Notes: generated by a model from the sequence alone, not told the origin. A DNA stretch of 64,000 nt from Pythium myriotylum (GCA_023091665.1 JALJCQ010000031.1:1-64000); one strand, 5' to 3'; positions 1 to 10,944 are shown, counted from the stretch's first letter. Numbers and translations are program-made.

Positions 1-275
1 TCCTAAACCCTAAACCCTAAACCCTAAACCCTAAACCCTAAACCCTAAACCCTAAACCCTAAACCCTAAACCCTAAACCCTAAACCCTAAACCCTAAACC
101 CTAAACCCTAAACCCTAAACCCTAAACCCTAAACCCTAAACCCTAAACCCTAAACCCTAAACCCTAAACCCTAAACCCTAAACCCTAAACCCTAAACCCT
201 AAACCCTAAACCCTAAACCCTAAACCCTAAACCCTAAACCCTAAACCCTAAACCCTAAACCCTAAACCCTAAACC
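1..275. repeat. telomere, CCCTAAA repeats
   Basis: An uninterrupted run of about 39 CCCTAAA units starts the window, so the C-rich strand runs into the chromosome and base 1 is at or near the physical end. The unit is the plant-type heptamer (TTTAGGG on the other strand), also used by oomycetes. The array ends cleanly at about 275 and is followed by unique subtelomeric sequence. Confidence 0.97.
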
Positions 276-655
276 CACAACATCAAGATCACTGTGTGCT
301 ACCGCCGTCCACGGAACCTCCGAGACATACTCTGTCCATCAGAGTTCAGGGCCAACATCTACGACGACCACTTCAAGAACAGCTCGGGAGATGCCATGCA
401 TTAAAGCCTGGACCACCCCGGACACGGATGACCGTGCCCTTCCAGCGCGCGAGAACGTGTTTAGCCTTGCTGCTACCCACTCATTTGGAACCATGCCACA
501 GAGTATGGGGTCGTGCAGTGAAGGCTCACGGAGCGGCTGGCTTGGGATGATCCCCCTCGAAAGGGTAACAGCGAACGCTTGGCATATTGCGAGCAAATTC
601 AAGAATGGCCGCCCGGATCGTGCACTATCTGTCTACAACCCATCCCCGACCCTCA

Positions 656-688
656 ACCCCAAACCCTACCCTAAACCCTAAACCCAGA
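656..688. repeat. degenerate interstitial telomeric tract
   Basis: About four imperfect CCCTAAA units with CCCCAAA and CCCTACC variants. This is a decayed internal telomere tract. Confidence 0.75.
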
Positions 689-723
689 CGAAAATTTCGG
701 CCAACCCAGTCGAAAAGTTTGTC

Positions 724-806
724 GAAGGTTCGAGAACGTTCGACCGAACATTCGAGAATATTCCCGAGAATGTTCGAGAATGTTCAACCCAGGACGTCGA
801 ATATTC
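724..806. repeat. array of seven GAANNTTC palindromes
   Basis: GAANNTTC occurs at 724, 734, 746, 756, 768, 778 and 799. The first six starts alternate 10 and 12 bp apart. GAANNTTC is the core of heat-shock elements bound by HSF trimers. No gene obviously starts nearby, so a regulatory role is only inferred; it could equally be a short tandem repeat that happens to spell the motif. Confidence 0.6.
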
Positions 807-1086
807 TCACGTGTCTCAAGACCCCAGCAGCACAGACACGCAGACCCAGAACACTCAAGTTCCTGTCCAGCCCTAGAACCCAGAAGCGTAGGACTCTAGC
901 GTAGGACTTTAGCGTAGGCACCCGGGGGCGAGGTCGGCGGTCTTCCTCAGTTTTCAATTTTCCACTCAGCACGAAGACGCCCACCGACGAAGACATCAAG
1001 TCGAAAGAGCCCCTGCATCTGTAATAGAGCAACTCTTTGGGTCGTAGTTTCCCTGACCAAGTCTTTGCAAGTCACTTCAAGCCTCT

Positions 1087-1182
1087 CTAAACCCTAAACC
1101 CTAAACCCTAAACCCTAAACCCTAAACCCTAAACCCTAAACCCTAAACCCTAAACCCTAAACCCTAAACCCTAAACCCTAAA
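1087..1182. repeat. interstitial telomeric repeat array
   Basis: About 13 perfect CCCTAAA units, in the same orientation as the terminal telomere. Perfect units 1.1 kb inside the chromosome suggest a recent telomere addition, recombination or end-joining event. Confidence 0.93.
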
Positions 1183-1396
1183 CTCTTGAGCGAACCTGGT
1201 AGATACTTAGCGAGACCTGGCGAAAACATAGTCTATTCTGTGCATCTTTGCGGTCTTTGGGGGGTGAATTATACAGATCGTGAGCGCTAACAGTGAACAC
1301 ACGCACAGTGTGCAAGGAAGTGTAGAGACGTCAACACAGATTAAGGGAAAGAAAGTGCAACTTCGTTACCAACTTAACCATGATGGTAGACTCTCC

Positions 1397-2044
1397 TTAC
1401 GGTCTGGAACCACGTAGTATGAAGTGAAGCATGTTGAAGCGATGGGTTGTCGTGGCAGCTTTGTAGACGTCACGGCCAACAGTTCTGTCGATCTCCCGCC
1501 AAAACTTGAGGCAGATGAAGAGTCCGCAGCTGAATACGTCGGTTTGGATCGGTGTGTTGACACCAACCGCGGTGAAGCCAGAGAACGGAACGTCGCGCTT
1601 GTCACAGAGGTCTACAGCAAAGTTTTTTAGAGTCCTCATGTTCGAAGCTAGGTTGAGAGAGTCGTAATACTTGATCTCGCGCAGGCTCATGTCAACGTAT
1701 AGGCAAGTCCAGTGGTTGGCGCCAAAAATCACAGGCACGAGCACGTGCGTAACGCCATCTTCAGCAGCCATGGTAGAAATCTGGGCGAAAATATCAGCAG
1801 GAACTTGCTTCGGTCTGTCACGAACTGGGCTTGACATCACAGTGATGTGGCCCGGGTACCTAATCTCTTTGTGGACGATCTGGAGACGTTCGCAAAACGC
1901 TGCAACAAGTCCGTCGTTGAGCCAGGCTGGTGGTTGGAGCCAGTACAACACATACACTTGGTAGTCATCTAACTTGGGCAGGTCGGGGATCTGGGTTGCA
2001 GGATACCAGCTGAGTATCTGGTCCGCAAGCTCGTACACTGTCGC
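1397..2044 (-). pseudogene. Ulp1/C48-type cysteine protease domain of the MULE
   Basis: About 215 codons lying in exactly the same frame as the third MULE exon, separated from it only by one TAA codon, and lacking an ATG at its start. The Ulp1 pattern is clear: a WLNDGLV entry motif, catalytic His in GANHW, catalytic Asp in YYDSL, an oxyanion Gln and the catalytic Cys in QTDVFSCGLF. Ulp1 enzymes process SUMO/ubiquitin-like tags or cleave diglycine-type bonds; here it presumably belongs to the transposon rather than to cellular SUMO processing. It may be a C-terminal fusion domain cut off by mutation, or expressed by readthrough. Confidence 0.78.
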
Positions 2045-5000
2045 TTAAATCTCCACTGGCACGGTGCTGGCAACTTCCTGGCGGAGCCACTTGGCAAACG
2101 CGATCCCTTCTTTGGCTTGTTTCTTGCGAATCTCCACGCGTCGCATAGTCTCGATCTGGGCGCACGAGAAAATGCCCACCTTCGCAATTCTTACGACATC
2201 AACGCGCTGGTTACCTCCGCCACGGCCACCTTCTAGTAGTCTCGGCGACCGCCGAAGTCTTGGTGCGGGCTGATCTGACTGGGCATCTGCTGTTCGTATA
2301 TCTATCACCTCTCCGAACCTCGTACCCATTGGCAGAACATCAACACAGGCTTGAAGAAGCCTGGGTGGTAGGATATAGTACGCGTCTTGGTTCAACACAG
2401 GATTAACAATTCGATCAAAGATGGGCCTGTTTTTCTCATGCTGCTTGAACTTGACTTGAACGCCAGCCAGACGTCGTGCGGTTTCGTCAAGATCAGGCCG
2501 ATCTCTGTCGAGAGCATCGATAACTTCAAGCAAAGTCAGCTCACCAGTCGCCCGTCTCGTAGCTTCTGCGGCGTTAAAACGCACGCGCTCTTGTCGCTCC
2601 TCTGCAATCATTGTCGCACGGTCTGTCTTCGGCCGTCCGGTCCTTGGCGCATTCTCGTTAAAGTTGAGCGGGATACTGTCAGGATCTTTGCCAGAATCTT
2701 CCAGGTTTCCACCAGGTTGTTCCATGTTCTCTCCAGGACTCTTCAGCATTGCCTCGTCGACGACAAGATCCGTTGGCGATTCCATGTGCACATCCTCCAT
2801 TGCAGCTGGATGCACGTTGCCGACCTCAGCCGACCAAAGACTGTTCGCCTGAGAGAGCTCGGGCTCGGGTTCACTCTCACAACCTGGCAGGACTTCCGGG
2901 AGACTCGGGCGTACGGGAGAAAGCGATCGAATATGGAGAGAGGCTGCGTTGTCTTGTTCAACACCAGTACGCTTTCGCTTGCGCACGTTTCTGAACTGGT
3001 CCTTGAGGAACTGGATGTAGGCACGAAAATCATCCTCATCGTCGATCGCAGCTAACTCACTGCAAATTGGCGTGAGTAGTCGCATTGCCTCATTATACCG
3101 TTCGCGAGCATCACGTGGCATTACGACGAGATTGGCATCTGTGTTTTTGGCCTTGTTGAACACGAACGGTTGAACAGGTGGTGGATCATACGCCTCTCGC
3201 TGCCATCTAGACGAAAAAATCGAACGTTAGTAATGCAACAAAAACCTGGAGATACTTGAACGATACTCGTACCTCATGTCAACACGATTCAGCGGGATTA
3301 TAGCGTAGTCATTTTTGCCTTCGCTCATCTTCTTTCGATACGCGATTTTGTGACGACAAGGGAGCCGCATCGCGAGGGAAAATTCACAGTCGCACGAGAA
3401 ATTATTCAAGTCCACAACATGGTCACCCCGGCTGCCCGTGACGATAACGCAATTCTCGTCTTCAAGTACTTCGTACTTGTACGAGTCGAACTTGTTCACA
3501 GCTGCTGTGTACTGCGTCTCGACAAACTTCGCCACGAACGGCGTCGAACAACGTAGCACGCCCAACATCTCTTGATCGTAGTTTGGGTTGTGGAAACATC
3601 CTTGACGGAGCACAATCTTTTCGTACTCGTGCTGGCACCGACGAGCCTCGTTCAATAAAGACTTGACACACTGGGCCATTGTGCTGTTTTTGTCGACGCC
3701 GCTCTTAAACTTACCAAACCAACTCTCCAAGCGATTGTTGGTGTGGTTTTTAAGGTGTGGCAGCTTCGAGCGCATACACATCACCCACCGCTCAGGCTCT
3801 TTGAACCAGTTCTTGTCCATGTAGTCTGCGAATCCGGTGAAGTTGAGGCGGTCACACGCCATCAGGAATGCGACCTTCTCGTTCGAGAAATCGGCGTCGC
3901 TGGACGCGTATATGAGTCGGTGAACCAAGTTGGAAATGACGCTGTGGTCGTCAGCCGACAGACGCCCGAACTCTGGTTTATGCTGGGCGGTGGCGAGGAA
4001 TTTGACCACATGGAAGTGACACAGTAGCACCGAAGCGTTAGGAAACGTCCGCACCAACATCTTCACCTCATTCAAGTCTTTGTCCACCATGACCACGCGA
4101 ATATGGTCGTAGGCGTCAGGGTTTGCTCGCTTCAGGTGGTCGAGCGCCTTCTCCATGTGTGCCAATCGCCATTCGTCTCGAACAATGACTGTTGCACCAC
4201 CTGACCATGGCCAAATTCGTCCATCACCATGAAGGTGCACAGCTGATAGTTGAACCTGAGCAGAAGCGACAAATAATTAGCAAACCTATTCAATACCTGG
4301 TTTGAACTTGGGCGAGACATGGTACTTACTTGTTGGTTTTGTGGGTGCAATCCACCAACACCAACTCGCAGAAACGCTTGAAAATCGTGCGCATGTGCGT
4401 CGTCGTAAACGAGATCACTCCGGTCTCGTGTAGATTGGTTTCATCGACAGACGTAGTAGCACCAGGATCTTGCTTCAACAACTCCAGAAGCAGGCGCCCG
4501 ACTTCGTCGTTGTCGTCCCCTTTCGTCGCGCGTAAAGCGCTGACGAAGTTGTCCACGTCAACCTTGTACACGTTTTCACCTTGATCCAAAAGCATGTCGT
4601 AGATCGCCGTCCGGCGAACACCATCAGAGACCATGGACGCTGCACGTGCAACGTTCTCCGACTGCTGTATTCCCCGTGCTTCATGATACGTCCCGTACAC
4701 AGCCGCTCGAACCACGTGGTTGTGCCACATACACGAGGGCTTAACTTGGAGACGCCATTCTTGTTCAGTGTCATACACCCACTGGACACGAAACCGCAAT
4801 GGACAGCCGGTATAACGGATGTGCTGGAACGGGCGCTTCTTCTTCTCCCGTTCTCGCTTCGATCCACGCTTTTTGGTGTTACCGCGCATGGTCCATGATC
4901 TCTTGGGCTCGGTGCCATGTGTGCAGATGTACACACCCTCGTATGGGTTGAGATCGTCGGGGACTCGTCTAGTAGGCACTTGCATCTTGTCGATCTGGCG

Positions 5001-5627
5001 ATTCCGCTTCACGACGCCATTTGTTTCTTTGACAGAGAGAACTTGGAAGGTCTCTTTTGCGTAGGTCTTCAAGTACACCATCCACGCCTCCCAGTTGGCG
5101 TGGAATTCTTGGATCGGAGGGGCAAAGACAGGGTCCTTGGCAAGCTTGATTGTACCTGTCCCCGCCCTGGTCGAAACTTGGTCGTTGCCAACGTTAGATA
5201 ATGAATCGTCTGGTTCGCTCGAGTCACTTTCGCTGGAACCACCTGAACCTTCGGTATCGTCGTCATTGTCGGCTTCTTCGCTGCCCGTTGCAGCTTCAGA
5301 CTCAGCCTCGCCGACAGATTGAGGGTCATCCTCTGCCTCACTGCTTTTGGCATCGTCGGCGTTGCCGTGAGGTGACTGACGGCCACCCAGAGCGCGGATA
5401 TTCTTCGTCTTCGATCGAGTGCGCCGAGTGCTTTGTGTGCCACGAGGCGAAGCCACCGCGGCGCGCAAACGCGAGAAGGTTTCTTCTTGCTCCATACGCA
5501 ATACCTGCTGGAGTGAAGGCGGGGCGCTCATCAACGCCTGGAGGCGCGGACTTGTTCGCGTCGGTGGCTTCGGTGTCGTTGGTCCAGCCGCCGCTCTAAG
5601 CGGCGTGACGGGGCCAAACGCCTCCAT
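2045..5627 (-). pseudogene. MULE transposase (FAR1-like, DDE, SWIM), frameshifted
   Basis: Three exons: 4330-5627, 3273-4255 and 2045-3206. The N-terminus is acidic and low-complexity; a zinc-binding C..C..HNH region (frame CPLRF...WHNH) follows, as in FAR1-type DNA-binding domains. The MULE catalytic acids are visible: Asp in LVDCTHK (joined across intron 1), Asp in VMVDKDLNE, Glu in NNRLESWFGKF. CHFH lies between them and a SWIM finger (CDCEF..LPCRHK) closes the domain. The frame breaks near 4164, where a CA pair appears inserted in a CACACA run just after ETNGDWH; downstream protein continues perfectly in the other frame. The polypeptide then ends at an in-frame TAA (2045-2047) before the protease part. 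The ATG at 5627 is the first in frame. Confidence 0.82.
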
Positions 5628-5636
5628 GGCTCCCAC

Positions 5637-6299
5637 CTCCGTAAAAAGCTACGGTTAACGCGAATGAGTGGCCCACACCCAAACGGCACCTTCAAAGCCT
5701 CAAACGACCATTACTGACCTGTCCCCGCCCCGCCCCACGCACGCACCGCCGGGTAAAGCCGTCTTCTTCGCGTCGCTTCGCTTACCGCCGCTTCGTTTCC
5801 GTCGTTTGGCTGGAAACGCGGTCAGAACACGTTTCGGAAAGCTTTCAAAACCGGTTTTTGAGGGATTGTTTCATATTTCCGGGTTTAAGTGAAGTTTTCA
5901 GCCGATTTTTTATTTCAAACGAACCTGGCCGAAACGTACTCGTACCTGGTAATTACGTGTTCGTCCGTTCCATATGAAAACCTGGTGTGTAATGTTTCCC
6001 TATTTATATCCAGAGTATGGGTACTGTAGGATCATACTGTACTGGTGAACCCACAAGGGATAACGGTTGGATTGGACCCATCAGTCACAAAAAACTAGAA
6101 CGAATAGATGGGAATGCCTGTCCAACCTCTGTCCACAGAACCTCTGTGTCGATTGCGCACAACGAATTGTGGGTTCACTACAGCATCAGTGAGGGTTCAC
6201 TTCAAGATCATTCAGGATACAAAAGACCTTCGCGTACACTTCGCGCGTAACTAAGAGACATGAGTTCAAGTCATTGCGGTACTTGTCCTTGATACATTA
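5637..6299. other. intergenic, 5' flank of the MULE
   Basis: The stretch upstream of the MULE start is pyrimidine-rich near 5700-5810 and becomes A/T-richer towards 6000. No credible gene, RNA or terminal inverted repeat was seen. Confidence 0.5.
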
Positions 6300-6901
6300 G
6301 GGGGTTTCAGAGTTGGATTTTGACAGCGTGTTTTTCGCATCATTTCTTGCAAGAAAAGACTCCAAGAAAAGCACCTCGGGAGGTGCTTTTCTTGAACGCG
6401 ATTTCTTGCCAGCGAGAAATTACTCTCTTTCCTCCTCAAAATGATCGATCGAATTTGGTAGTTATATAAATTATCCGAGTGGTTTCCTTTCGCAACCCTT
6501 GCAGATCGCCCTCCCCAAGCAAACAAACGTCATCTCGGCGGCAACCGAAGCGATTGATGGCGTTAGCAGCATGGCGCACGCCTCGTACTTATCAGATCAG
6601 CAGTCCCTGTCTCCGAGCTCGACCTTGCCGTGTGCCTCGCGCGTTGGCGGCAAGACGGCGTTGCTGGTTGCTTCTGTTTGTCTGGGTTCGCGGAGAATGA
6701 CGTTGCTGAGCGGTCTGTCCAAAAGTGATCCATGGATTTATAGAGAATTGGAACCGATGGAGGGGAGTCAACTTTTGGTGTGTCTCTAGTTCACGATTTT
6801 CTTGCTCTTCCAACTGAAACAAAAGAGTCCGTTTCTCGAGTGATTTCTGGTGTGATTTCTCGCAAAGATTTCTGGTGAAAAATCGCAACTCTGAAACCCC
6901 C
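6300..6901. mobile_element. 602-bp non-autonomous Tc1/mariner-like element (MITE)
   Basis: The two ends are inverted: GGGGGTTTCAGAGTTG at 6300 and its reverse complement ending at 6901, followed inward by weaker similarity with repeated ATTTCT/GAGAAATC motifs. TA lies immediately outside each end (6298-6299 and 6902-6903), the target duplication of Tc1/mariner transposons. The interior has no transposase; its short frames are not protein-like. It also contains a hairpin around 6360-6395 (AGAAAAGCACC/GGTGCTTTTCT). It would need a transposase supplied elsewhere. Confidence 0.8.
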
Positions 6902-7142
6902 TATTAAGGCCAGTACTCTGATGACGCTGTTCCTTTTTTTTTCTTGGAAGAATCGGAACACACATAATTTGAGGTTGGAATATCCTTCTAGTTCAAGAGA
7001 AATCTTTAGGCGTGAAGCTGCGTATCTGGACCTGAACAGATTAAGCGCATCTGCATCATAAAGTTTGGGCAGATAGACGTGGAAATGGACGAGAGTAAGA
7101 ACTTGGGGTCCTCTGCCATTCACGAATCCACCTCTTCGAGCG

Positions 7143-7766
7143 ATGGCAGCCCCAGCCCCAGCCCAAACCCCTCCAGATAAAAAATTCTCAACCGGACAAG
7201 CCGCCTGGCGCGAGCTACTCGAAGATGCTGACGTCGAACTATTTGGCATTGGTGATCCTAACCGAAACGTGGTAGGCACTGGTGCGCGTATTTTCGTGAA
7301 CGCCGCGGGCAACAAAACCGCCGAGTTCGGGACTATCATCGTTCGACGCAGACAAAACAGGGCACCGGCTGATGCATACGTTGCTTTGCAGTTGCATCCT
7401 CCGCACACTGATCTCGCTGGCCCCATGTCGGAATTGTGGCATTTCCATGCGAGATCTGTTCAAGTGGTGGCGAATGCACGTCGCCGCGACGTGTTCAAGA
7501 TCTTTACTCCGAATGTAATGTGGGTTGAGACGCAACCAAATGCCAGGTTTGCCCCATGTTCAAATCACTACTTTATCGACCCATCCGTTGACGATAACGA
7601 GGAAACCCGCAAAAGCAATGCCAAGTTCGCGGTCCAAGTCCGCAAATATTTTGTCTCGATTGGTTCGAAGATCGACGAAATTTACGATGCCGGGGAGTTC
7701 CAATTGATCACGGAAAGGATGGAAGATCTCGCCGACCAGTTTAAGGCAGCATTTATGCAACCCTAG
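7143..7766 (+). CDS. hypothetical protein, 207 aa
   Basis: Single-exon frame starting at ATG 7143, with balanced amino-acid composition. It begins with an Ala/Pro-rich stretch, then alternating hydrophobic/charged segments that look like a folded beta-rich domain (for example the GTIIVRRRQ and AYVALQLHPP strands) and an acidic C-terminal helix around residues 180-200. There is no signal peptide, membrane segment or motif I recognise. It stands alone between the MITE and a CRN relic. It may be a lineage-specific oomycete protein; function unknown. Confidence 0.6.
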   Translation: MAAPAPAQTPPDKKFSTGQAAWRELLEDADVELFGIGDPNRNVVGTGARIFVNAAGNKTAEFGTIIVRRRQNRAPADAYVALQLHPPHTDLAGPMSELWHFHARSVQVVANARRRDVFKIFTPNVMWVETQPNARFAPCSNHYFIDPSVDDNEETRKSNAKFAVQVRKYFVSIGSKIDEIYDAGEFQLITERMEDLADQFKAAFMQP

Positions 7767-8278
7767 TACCATCGCAATGGATTGGTATCGTGGTCTGCTA
7801 GTCCATTCCAGACGCAACCTGTCCGTTCCAGATAAAATCATTTTTTAAGGCTGCAATGCCTGAATCGACAACCGTTTCTGCAAGTATCATGGGTGGGCTA
7901 GCATACGGAATTGAATACCTTGTTCTGGACTAAAACCACTGAGTGAACTTAGGATGTAGAAGGTAGGCGTTTGCTGTGGTGTGAGCTGTGACCTTTCGAA
8001 TACAGAGTGAGCGACGCCTAACGAAAACACCTACCCACCCTCTCCGAGTGGAAATCTTGATGTCCGCAGCCATCTTCAACCCGCAGGGATGGCCAAGTCA
8101 GGTGCTCTACAAGCTGCAACCGGACTCTCCAGAGGGCGAAGGGTATAGCTACCGCCAATCGAATCGATGCACAAGTGCGACGCGAAAGCTGTTAACATCT
8201 CGTCAGCGACAGGCCTCTATTTGGGTAGCGTTGAGGACTCCGAAAGAGTGACACACACAAATGATGCCATATTTCAAG
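7767..8278. other. intergenic, no recognised feature
   Basis: Short overlapping frames only. A stretch near 8080-8250 is weakly protein-like but cannot be assigned. Confidence 0.45.
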
Positions 8279-8532
8279 CAAGAATGGAGATCAAACAAGT
8301 GTTGGTGTATTTCATGGTCAAGCCGGCCTTATGCATGAACTTCAAGATGACCACATTGAGGATCGCCGCCAAAAGATCAAGACGCTACAAGATGTAATTG
8401 ACTATATCACTGAAAAAGAACATTGAGGATCGCGACGTTTTTTTAGTTTATTTTTCAGTTCGAGGCGAGCTGAACCCGCCCATAAGAGAGTCATGTACAA
8501 GTGCACACTCTTGAAGCGGCTCCAGTCTAGTG
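8279..8532 (+). pseudogene. relic of a CRN effector C-terminal region
   Basis: This stretch aligns by eye with 25051-25232, the tail of the CRN pseudogene further in. Shared landmarks are AGAATGGAGATCAAA, GGTCAAGCCGGCC, GACCACATTGAGGATCGC and AAGAGAGTCATGTAC. The relic has indels and no open frame spanning it. It therefore records a second, more decayed CRN-type gene close to the telomere. Confidence 0.65.
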
Positions 8533-8796
8533 CGAAAAAAAATGTACCGAGCCCGGAACCTGATAAAGAAAAGGGGACTTGTCTGAGTGTTTCATCTTTC
8601 CGTGTTTTGCGGGAGTGTTGCCGCTTCAACTCTCCTTTTCAGTGAAACCTCACAATCTCACTTTGGTTGCAATCCAACACATACAGGAAATGGTATAACA
8701 TCAGGATCCTACGGGAACCCATTGACTCTGCTAAGTGTACTCTCATGCATTGTGTAGTAGAATTAAAGGACTGAAGGGTACCATCGCACTCGCAGA

Positions 8797-10944
8797 TCAC
8801 AATGAGAATGATCGGCTCTCGACAGATAGCAGTGGAGACCGAAACTTTGCGCTGGTGTTACCAACACACTGCTGAAGCTCTTTAGGCCCACATACCACCA
8901 CGCGAACCTCCGTTTGTCCAAAGCAAGATGCGTGGATCTCCCGAAGTATACCCTCCACGTTGGGTCGGGAACGACTTATGGTGAGGCTAGACTCAGAGTG
9001 CTGGAAACTCTCGCGAGGAGGGGACAACCCACACGATAGTGATTCCTCAGTGCTGCCCTCAACCCATTCGTAACCTGCTCGCCTGGGTCTTGGCCGCCAG
9101 ACGACGATGGTTGCACCCAGAACGACGCCAAAAACGTAGCCAACGAGCAAGCTCAGTCGCTTAACCCACCAGATCGTCGAGAACAACGTGGAATGGAAAA
9201 CAAGCAAAACACCGAGGGCGCTACCGATGACAGCCCCGAGAAAGACGAACGACGTCAGCGGCCTCCGAACCGGCGCGTTGACCATTTCAACGTTTGGAAC
9301 TTGCTTTGCTGGGGCAATGTCGCGTTTATCAATGTCCAACACAATTCCAGAGCCTGTCCAGTGGAGCCAGAAGCAAGATTGGCAGTTGAAGTTGCGGCGG
9401 AACTGCTCAAGTAACGCTTTGTGGGCCTCAAGAAGCGACAGATCTCGTGCCGTCCAAACAACCCACAGGCGACGAGGGAAACTGGACGTGCTGCGCCGAG
9501 AAGATAGCATTAGATGCTCGAGTAATGAAAGGAAGGGTGTCATACCACTACCCCCGGCAATGAGCACCATGTGGCTCGTCACCTGCAAGTGACACTGTCA
9601 GGCTCTCGTGGAGAAAGACATCTTTACCGTCAAACTCACCTCAATTTCAGTGCCGTAGTACCCGTCAATCTGAACCGAAGAGAGCGCGCCGCGGTTGACG
9701 AGCTCCCACAGGCGCTCTGTGAATTGTCCTTGCACTTTGATATCGAGTGACAACACCGACGAATCGCGCAGAGGACTGGAGCTGATGGTCATTGGGTGCC
9801 ACTCGTTTCTGCCGATCTCGTCCACTTTGATGTACACGTACTGGCCGGGCAAGAAGTCCCCTTCTCGACGTATATGGAGTTGAACAATCGCGTCATCCAG
9901 CGCTCTTGCGTGTACGACGCGGCTACGCGTGCGCGTGAACCACGACATAACTCGGTAGATGAGGTAGACGAGGCCGGGTGCGATGAACCAGTAAATAGCA
10001 GGGTAGTAATGAACACAAGTGGCCACAACGGAGATGGCGTTCAAGCAGTGAACGAATGTGAAGCGACGGAAGTGACGGCGACGTACACGTTCCAGAGAGA
10101 ATAACGCGACGACAACGAATATGATTTCGGCGACGAGACCCGAGAAGTTCCGAAGGGATTTGTAGACTCGTGTAGCATCGCAATTGAAGCACGGGATCAG
10201 CGACTCGGCTAACGTACCATGCATAAACCACCAGACGATGTAGACGGACGTATGCCCCAGCAGCGCGAGCACACCGAAGTTCGCAAGCCAGATGTGGTAC
10301 TTGGCAGAGCGCTCGGTGGACAACTGCATGTACTCGTGGACGAAGGACCGTCTCGCGACGAGAACGACCGATAGTAACTACGCACAGAAACACAATTAAT
10401 TGTCAATCAATTATGTAGGCGTGGTTCTTGCTGGACTTACCACAGCGTAGAATCCGTTGAGGCCCAGCGCACTGCCAGTGCAGAGGAAGAGCCCCGCTCT
10501 AGGGAGCTTGCCCGTGTAGTTGTCGATAAGCAGCTTGCCAGCAAGGAGGCTACCTTGGGCGACCACGAATAAAAGTATCGCAACCAAGTCGACCGAGTCG
10601 AAGCGCCCACCGCAGATGCAGCGCCTCACGCGTCGTAGGACGTGAACAATCGATGATGAAGATGGAGATTTCGTCGCCGTCGGCCGGGTCAAATTGAAGA
10701 CAAAGCCAGTCGCAATGAACGGCACGACAATGCCCGACACGACGAGGATCGCCTCGGCCTCTTCTCGCAGCTCTGGACTCAGCCATTGCACAAATCGTCG
10801 GTAGCCGTAGGCGTAGAACCAAGGGTTTTTCATGGCGAGAAGCGCCACACCGCCGCTCCATACGAGTCCCATCGCGACAACCACGCGCATGGCGGTGCGC
10901 CAACAAGAGACCGCGGCGCGTCGTCGGAGGCGATTGTCAGACAT
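8797..10944 (-). CDS. ferric reductase / NADPH-oxidase-like transmembrane flavoprotein
   Basis: Three exons (10441-10944, 9640-10377, 8797-9582) with GT-AG introns of 63 and 57 bp that rejoin the frame, giving about 675 aa. The N-terminal half has several hydrophobic helices, including His-bearing ones (LALLGHTSVY, TFVHCLN, ATCVHYYP) suitable for haem ligands. It is followed by an FAD-binding region with HPMTISSSP and then the NAD(P)-binding region with LIAGGSGMTPFLSLLEH and the terminal VVCGP motif. A second hydrophobic pair (FVFLGAVIGSALGVLLVF...) interrupts the NAD-binding half, as in some oomycete/plant FRO-like proteins. It would move electrons from NADPH across a membrane to ferric iron or oxygen. 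In-frame ATGs at 10968 and 11076 would lengthen the N-terminus. Confidence 0.85.

Larger units (their letters stand above)
276..1086. other. subtelomeric region without a recognisable gene
   Basis: No open frame here has protein-like composition; the short frames overlap on both strands and include degenerate telomeric repeats. The region holds a degenerate telomere tract (656-688) and a palindrome array (724-806), listed separately. Confidence 0.6.
1397..5636 (-). mobile_element. Mutator-like element (MULE) coding region with Ulp1 protease
   Basis: Minus-strand gene of a Mutator-like transposon. In order it encodes a FAR1-like zinc DNA-binding region, a MULE DDE transposase, a SWIM zinc finger, a linker rich in charged residues, and a C48 (Ulp1/SUMO-protease type) cysteine protease. 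Two introns (4256-4329 and 3207-3272) have GT/AG ends and keep the frame across their junctions. With one frameshift corrected the frame would run about 1360 codons. I could not find convincing terminal inverted repeats or an 8-10-bp target duplication in the flanks, so element ends are unknown; coordinates cover coding sequence only. Plant Kaonashi-type MULEs are a known case of MULEs carrying Ulp1-like domains. Confidence 0.85.

Noticed and set aside
1184..6299. Terminal inverted repeats of the MULE
   Set aside because: Compared 1184-1396 with 5637-6299 by eye; only short direct CGAACCTGG matches, no convincing inverted pair.
6499..6789. 96-codon frame inside the MITE
   Set aside because: No transposase motifs and poor composition; the element is non-autonomous.
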